64,000 nucleotides of DNA from Volvariella volvacea V23 (lineage: Eukaryota > Basidiomycota > Agaricomycetes > Agaricales > Pluteaceae), in assembly GCA_000349905.1 (NCBI GenBank), contig KB722743.1, positions 124,001-188,000 on the forward strand. Reading direction: 5' to 3'. The translations under genes and the position numbers were made by a program. Each line of letters begins with the position of its first letter. The first letter of the stretch is position 1. The notes beneath the pieces are model-generated. The model searched no databases and was not told where the DNA came from. It saw only the letters and a program-made list of their open reading frames with translations. Shown here one piece after another: positions 60,947-64,000 of this stretch.

Positions 60947-61870
60947 TTACGCATCGAGCGGGAAATCCGTTTCTCCCTTCTCGATAAAGGCTTCCAGTCG
61001 CTCGGCAATATCATCACTTCCACCCGCAAGGTCAATAGCTAAACCGGATGCATCTTCTCTATCCAACAACAAAGCCAAAACCTTTGCAACATCATCTCTC
61101 TAGCACTTTGATCAGCCAAATCAGAAAGCTCGCATAGATTTGATATGAAGACACACCGAAACTGTTTCCGTGATATGGGTACGTCCAAGGGCGACTACAC
61201 CAGTTCCAGGAGTATCTCTCAGGCCTCCAGGTCGGAGGATTGTCCACTTGAATGCTGTCCTTTTAATGAGATTCTTATCGGCCTCGTATTTCCAATGCAT
61301 ATATGCGGGTATGACACTTCGAATTCGTTTAGACATCGCGATATCCCCTTCGTTCTAGTGAGCGCAGTGCCTCAATGGTCAGAAGGGAGAGAGACGTTGG
61401 TTGGAAAGCATGTTTCGATCGTAGCTCACATAGTGTTCAGGAATTTTCTCTGGGTCCCGAATATCAATCGCAGACACCATAATCAGCCTCGGTTTCTTCT
61501 CTCCTTCCACCGCCTCAATTGCGTCAAAGACCTTCAGCGCGCCTTCATAATCTACGGTTTTGGTTCGTTCTTCTCCTCCCCTTCCACCAGCGCCAGCCGA
61601 GAAGTAGACAACGTCTTTACCCTGGAAAGCTTGTGTGAATGCGGAGGTAGGAGAGTCCTCCAGTGAGAGGAGCAGAGGAATTGCTCCGGCTGCGGCGATT
61701 TCCTGGACTTGCTCGGCATTCCGGATAATGGAGGTCACGTTATGAGGACCAATCAGAAGTTTTGTAAGTCGTAGAGCAACCTGGGGTGGTGCATGCAGGT
61801 ATACACATGTACGGTATGAACATCCACTTACTTTTCCATGGCCACCCACAATGACAACGTTTTTGGGCAT
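60947..61870 (-). CDS. NmrA-like / atypical SDR NAD(P)-binding protein, copy 2
   Basis: Four exons on the minus strand with start 61870-61868 and stop 60949-60947, about 250 residues. It is the paralogue of the gene at 18290-19205 with introns at the same places. Exon 1 holds NVVIVGGHGK; exon 2 continues VALRLTKLLIGPHNVTSI, FQGKDVVYFSAGAG, RLIMVSAIDIRDPEK and ends PEHY; exon 3 starts NEGDIAMSKRI and has YMHWKYEADKNLIKR, WTILRPGGL, VALGRTHITETV; exon 4 gives RDDVAKVLALLLDREDASGL and LAGGSDDIAERLEAF. As in copy 1 there is no SDR Tyr-x3-Lys, so a binding or sensor role is as likely as catalysis. The gene sits between two NACHT-like paralogues. No frame break was found. Confidence 0.87.
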
Positions 61871-62609
61871 GATAAGATATTGATAAAGCCATGCTGTCTA
61901 GTGTGTCAACTTTATACAGTCTGACAGCCCTGATGTTGATGAGAGGCTACCACGGTCAGAAGGGGGGCATAAAAGCACGCTATTTCACCCAACTTGGGCA
62001 TCTCAAAGCATATGCTGGCAAACAAATGTTCACGGGTACCCGCATATTCAAGATCTAGCACTACAAGGCTCTCGGTTTGAAAGGAGACCCGCATTACGAT
62101 GTCCTACAAGTTGCTGTAGAAGCAATAAACATCCGTCCAACCGGCGTTGACCCCAGAGTGAAAATATGGTCTTAAAAAGAGGATTAAATCCTCATTCTGT
62201 ACCAGTGCCGCACTGTACAGTCTCCTGAGCTGCTTACAGTAATACTCGGAACGTCTGCCGGCTGGCAAGGGATCCGTCCATCCTCAATGTACACGCACAC
62301 AAACAGACAGCAATGGATAGTCACAATGATACAATACATATGTCGATCGAGAACAACAAAAGAAGGAAATAAAATGCTGTCGCCAACATTCGATATGACG
62401 GACCCAACACAGGTTAACCAACCAACAACCAACCCAAAATTCTCGTTTTCTGTTTTATCTTGATTTTTTTTGGGTTTTGAGTATTTTTTTGTTGAGAATT
62501 GAGCCCAGCGGTCGTGGCATAACAGGTCACCAATAACATGTTAGGTCCTAATCAAAAGAGGCGACTGAAACGATGATGGTAATTGTGTAGATTCCGTAAG
62601 CGTCATTGC
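61871..62609. other. Intergenic region, no gene recognised
   Basis: About 740 bases: upstream region of NmrA-like copy 2 and 3' flank of NACHT-like copy 2. T-rich near 62460-62500. Nothing else was recognised. Confidence 0.45.
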
Positions 62610-63596
62610 TTAGGGCCTATTGCAATGCATCAGCATCGGCGCTACGAGACACACAGAAGCAGGGAAACAAGGACTAGCACGCACCATGGAAAGCCTTCCA
62701 AACGCACCCCTCCTAAACTTTCCACCGAAGTGAATGTTATAAAGCGCAGCCTCGTCGTAGGGCTGGATATCGACTGCGCTAACTCTCTTGCGGCAAATCC
62801 TGGAGAATTTGAATGCCCTACTAGTCCGCGACAGCTCAGAAGAGCGAGTAATGAGGAAGGCGATTGGAAAATTAGGTCCACAAGAGGATATGAGGTCCAA
62901 AATCTGCTCTTGATCGGAAGGATCGCCGCATTGGCACAGCGAATCAATGATGACAATGCCAGGTGGTAATCTGCTAGCGCCAACTGCTTTGATCGGGTCC
63001 ACCACCAGCTTTCGCCACTGCCAGTCCACTCTGGACGTTAAGATCACAGGATCGGACCTCAGGACCTCCACTATTTCTGCCTTGACAGCTTTATTCCACA
63101 TCGCCAGTTGGAATGCAATCGTTGGGACAAATGATCCAGGATCACTTGGCCCGTGGTCGTTCTCGCCAAAGAAAAAAGTCCCAGCGAGGTGTACTTCGTC
63201 GTGTCGGCCATCGTAAAAGAAGGGGATGAGCGAGCGCGAGGCTGCTGATATCTGGTCCGAGGGGCCAGTCAACCAGATGACGTTCTTATCGCGCTGAACT
63301 CCACTGCCCCATGCTTCAAACTCGAGCACGATGGCAAGTGGGGCGCCGTAGTCAACGAGCTGCATATCCTGCTTTGGAATTGCGTTATGCATAGCTCCCA
63401 GTGAACTCGCCCCAAGGAGATTGAACAAGGGGTCATGAGATGGCTCTATCGGCATGGATCAGTGCCCATATAATCCACAAGACGTCGCAATAAACTGACC
63501 AGGGTTTCCCCCTACTTGGTGGTGATTTCCTTGATAATTCGTTATGTCTCCATTCACTACCATGTATCTGGCCCCCCCAAAGAAGGAGGCCGACAT
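62610..63596 (-). CDS. NACHT-like protein lacking the P-loop, copy 2
   Basis: Start 63596-63594. Exon 1 encodes SASFFGGARYMVVNGDITNY then QGNHHQVGGNPG; after a phase-1 intron the second exon is open for about 280 codons: DPLFNLLGASSLGAMHNAIP, a region QRDKNVIWLTGPSDQIS where a Walker A should follow the G-P, SLIPFFYDGRHDEVHLAGTF, FVPTIAFQLAMWNKAVKAEI, TSRVDWQWRKLVVDPIKAVG, PPGIVIIDSLCQCGDPSDQE in place of Walker B, and ISSCGPNFPIAFLITRSSE. No GKS/T and no acidic pair are present, so ATP hydrolysis is unlikely. The frame ends soon after, without repeats. The true 3' end could lie at a splice donor near 62685. Fungal NACHT proteins mediate incompatibility or immunity; this one may be a regulatory decoy, a truncated relic, or a distinct family. 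Confidence 0.6.
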
Positions 63597-64000
63597 GGTA
63601 GCAGGTGGTGAAGGGTAATTGCTGTGGTTAGATGCCTCATGCCGTCTATATATCCTCACGAGCGAGGCGGTGAATGTCATAAGCATCCTGCGCCCACATT
63701 GACGTCACCTCAGTGCATGTGTTCTATGCTCTGCTCGGACCATGGAAGAGAAGAATGCCAGAATCAGACATCAATGGGTTCTCAGAAAGGGTCGTGCTAG
63801 TATCATGTCTGATGAATTGATTGTTTCAGCTGAATTCAAATGGTCGCGTGTAAACGGGCCCTCAGAGTGAAATTGTATACACCAAGACTATATTGCCAAA
63901 ACATACCAATTCTCGTCATTAGCCTGCCACCTCACTTTCATTATTTCCTGCGTCTCTACTTCAGATCTAGGCTTCGAGACCCCACACTTTTAGCCACTCA
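63597..64000. other. Upstream region of NACHT-like copy 2
   Basis: About 400 bases to the window edge. No gene was recognised; the minus-strand promoter of NACHT-like copy 2 should be here. Confidence 0.4.

Overview
This window is a piece of a filamentous basidiomycete genome, almost certainly an Agaricomycete. Nearly every gene is cut by GT-AG introns of about 50-65 bases. The gene set fits that group: a class II (manganese-type) fungal peroxidase, paired GH79 glycosidases, a copper-fist factor, a velvet regulator, NACHT-like genes and a relic of a kinase-like gene. One 100-N block (57644-57743) marks an assembly gap. No rRNA, tRNA or CRISPR feature could be supported. Exon junctions were worked out by hand from frame and splice signals.

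Left part (1-18 kb): an Hsp20 gene with a perfect heat-shock element, a 188-codon unknown ORF, a copper-fist transcription factor (6 kb side, minus strand), a secreted manganese peroxidase with one odd splice donor, two tandem GH79 glycoside hydrolase genes (minus strand), and a small secreted double-psi beta-barrel protein.

Middle (18-30 kb): an NmrA-like NAD(P)-binding protein, the PP1 inhibitor Ypi1/inhibitor-3, a broken kinase-like gene, the DENR/Tma22 translation factor, and a very large (about 1062 aa) velvet-domain regulator whose long P/Q-rich tail lies in a single exon. About 6.8 kb without a recognisable gene follows (30.2-37.0 kb).

Right part (37-64 kb): two tandem related MFS transporters, an unrelated allantoate-permease-type MFS transporter with a 9-base micro-exon, a decayed M43 metalloprotease, two head-to-head reductases of the extended SDR family (one carrying a large insertion with the assembly gap), and two short NACHT-like genes that share the same loss of the Walker A and B residues, with a second NmrA-like gene between them.

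The dominant theme is local duplication followed by divergence or decay: GH79 x2, MFS x2, SDR x2, NmrA-like x2, NACHT-like x2, plus three broken genes. Housekeeping genes (Ypi1, Tma22, Hsp20, velvet) are interspersed, so this looks like normal chromosome arm with accessory islands rather than one biosynthetic cluster. The peroxidase, GH79 enzymes, DPBB protein, reductases and transporters would suit a saprotroph degrading plant material, but nothing in the sequence shows they act as one pathway.
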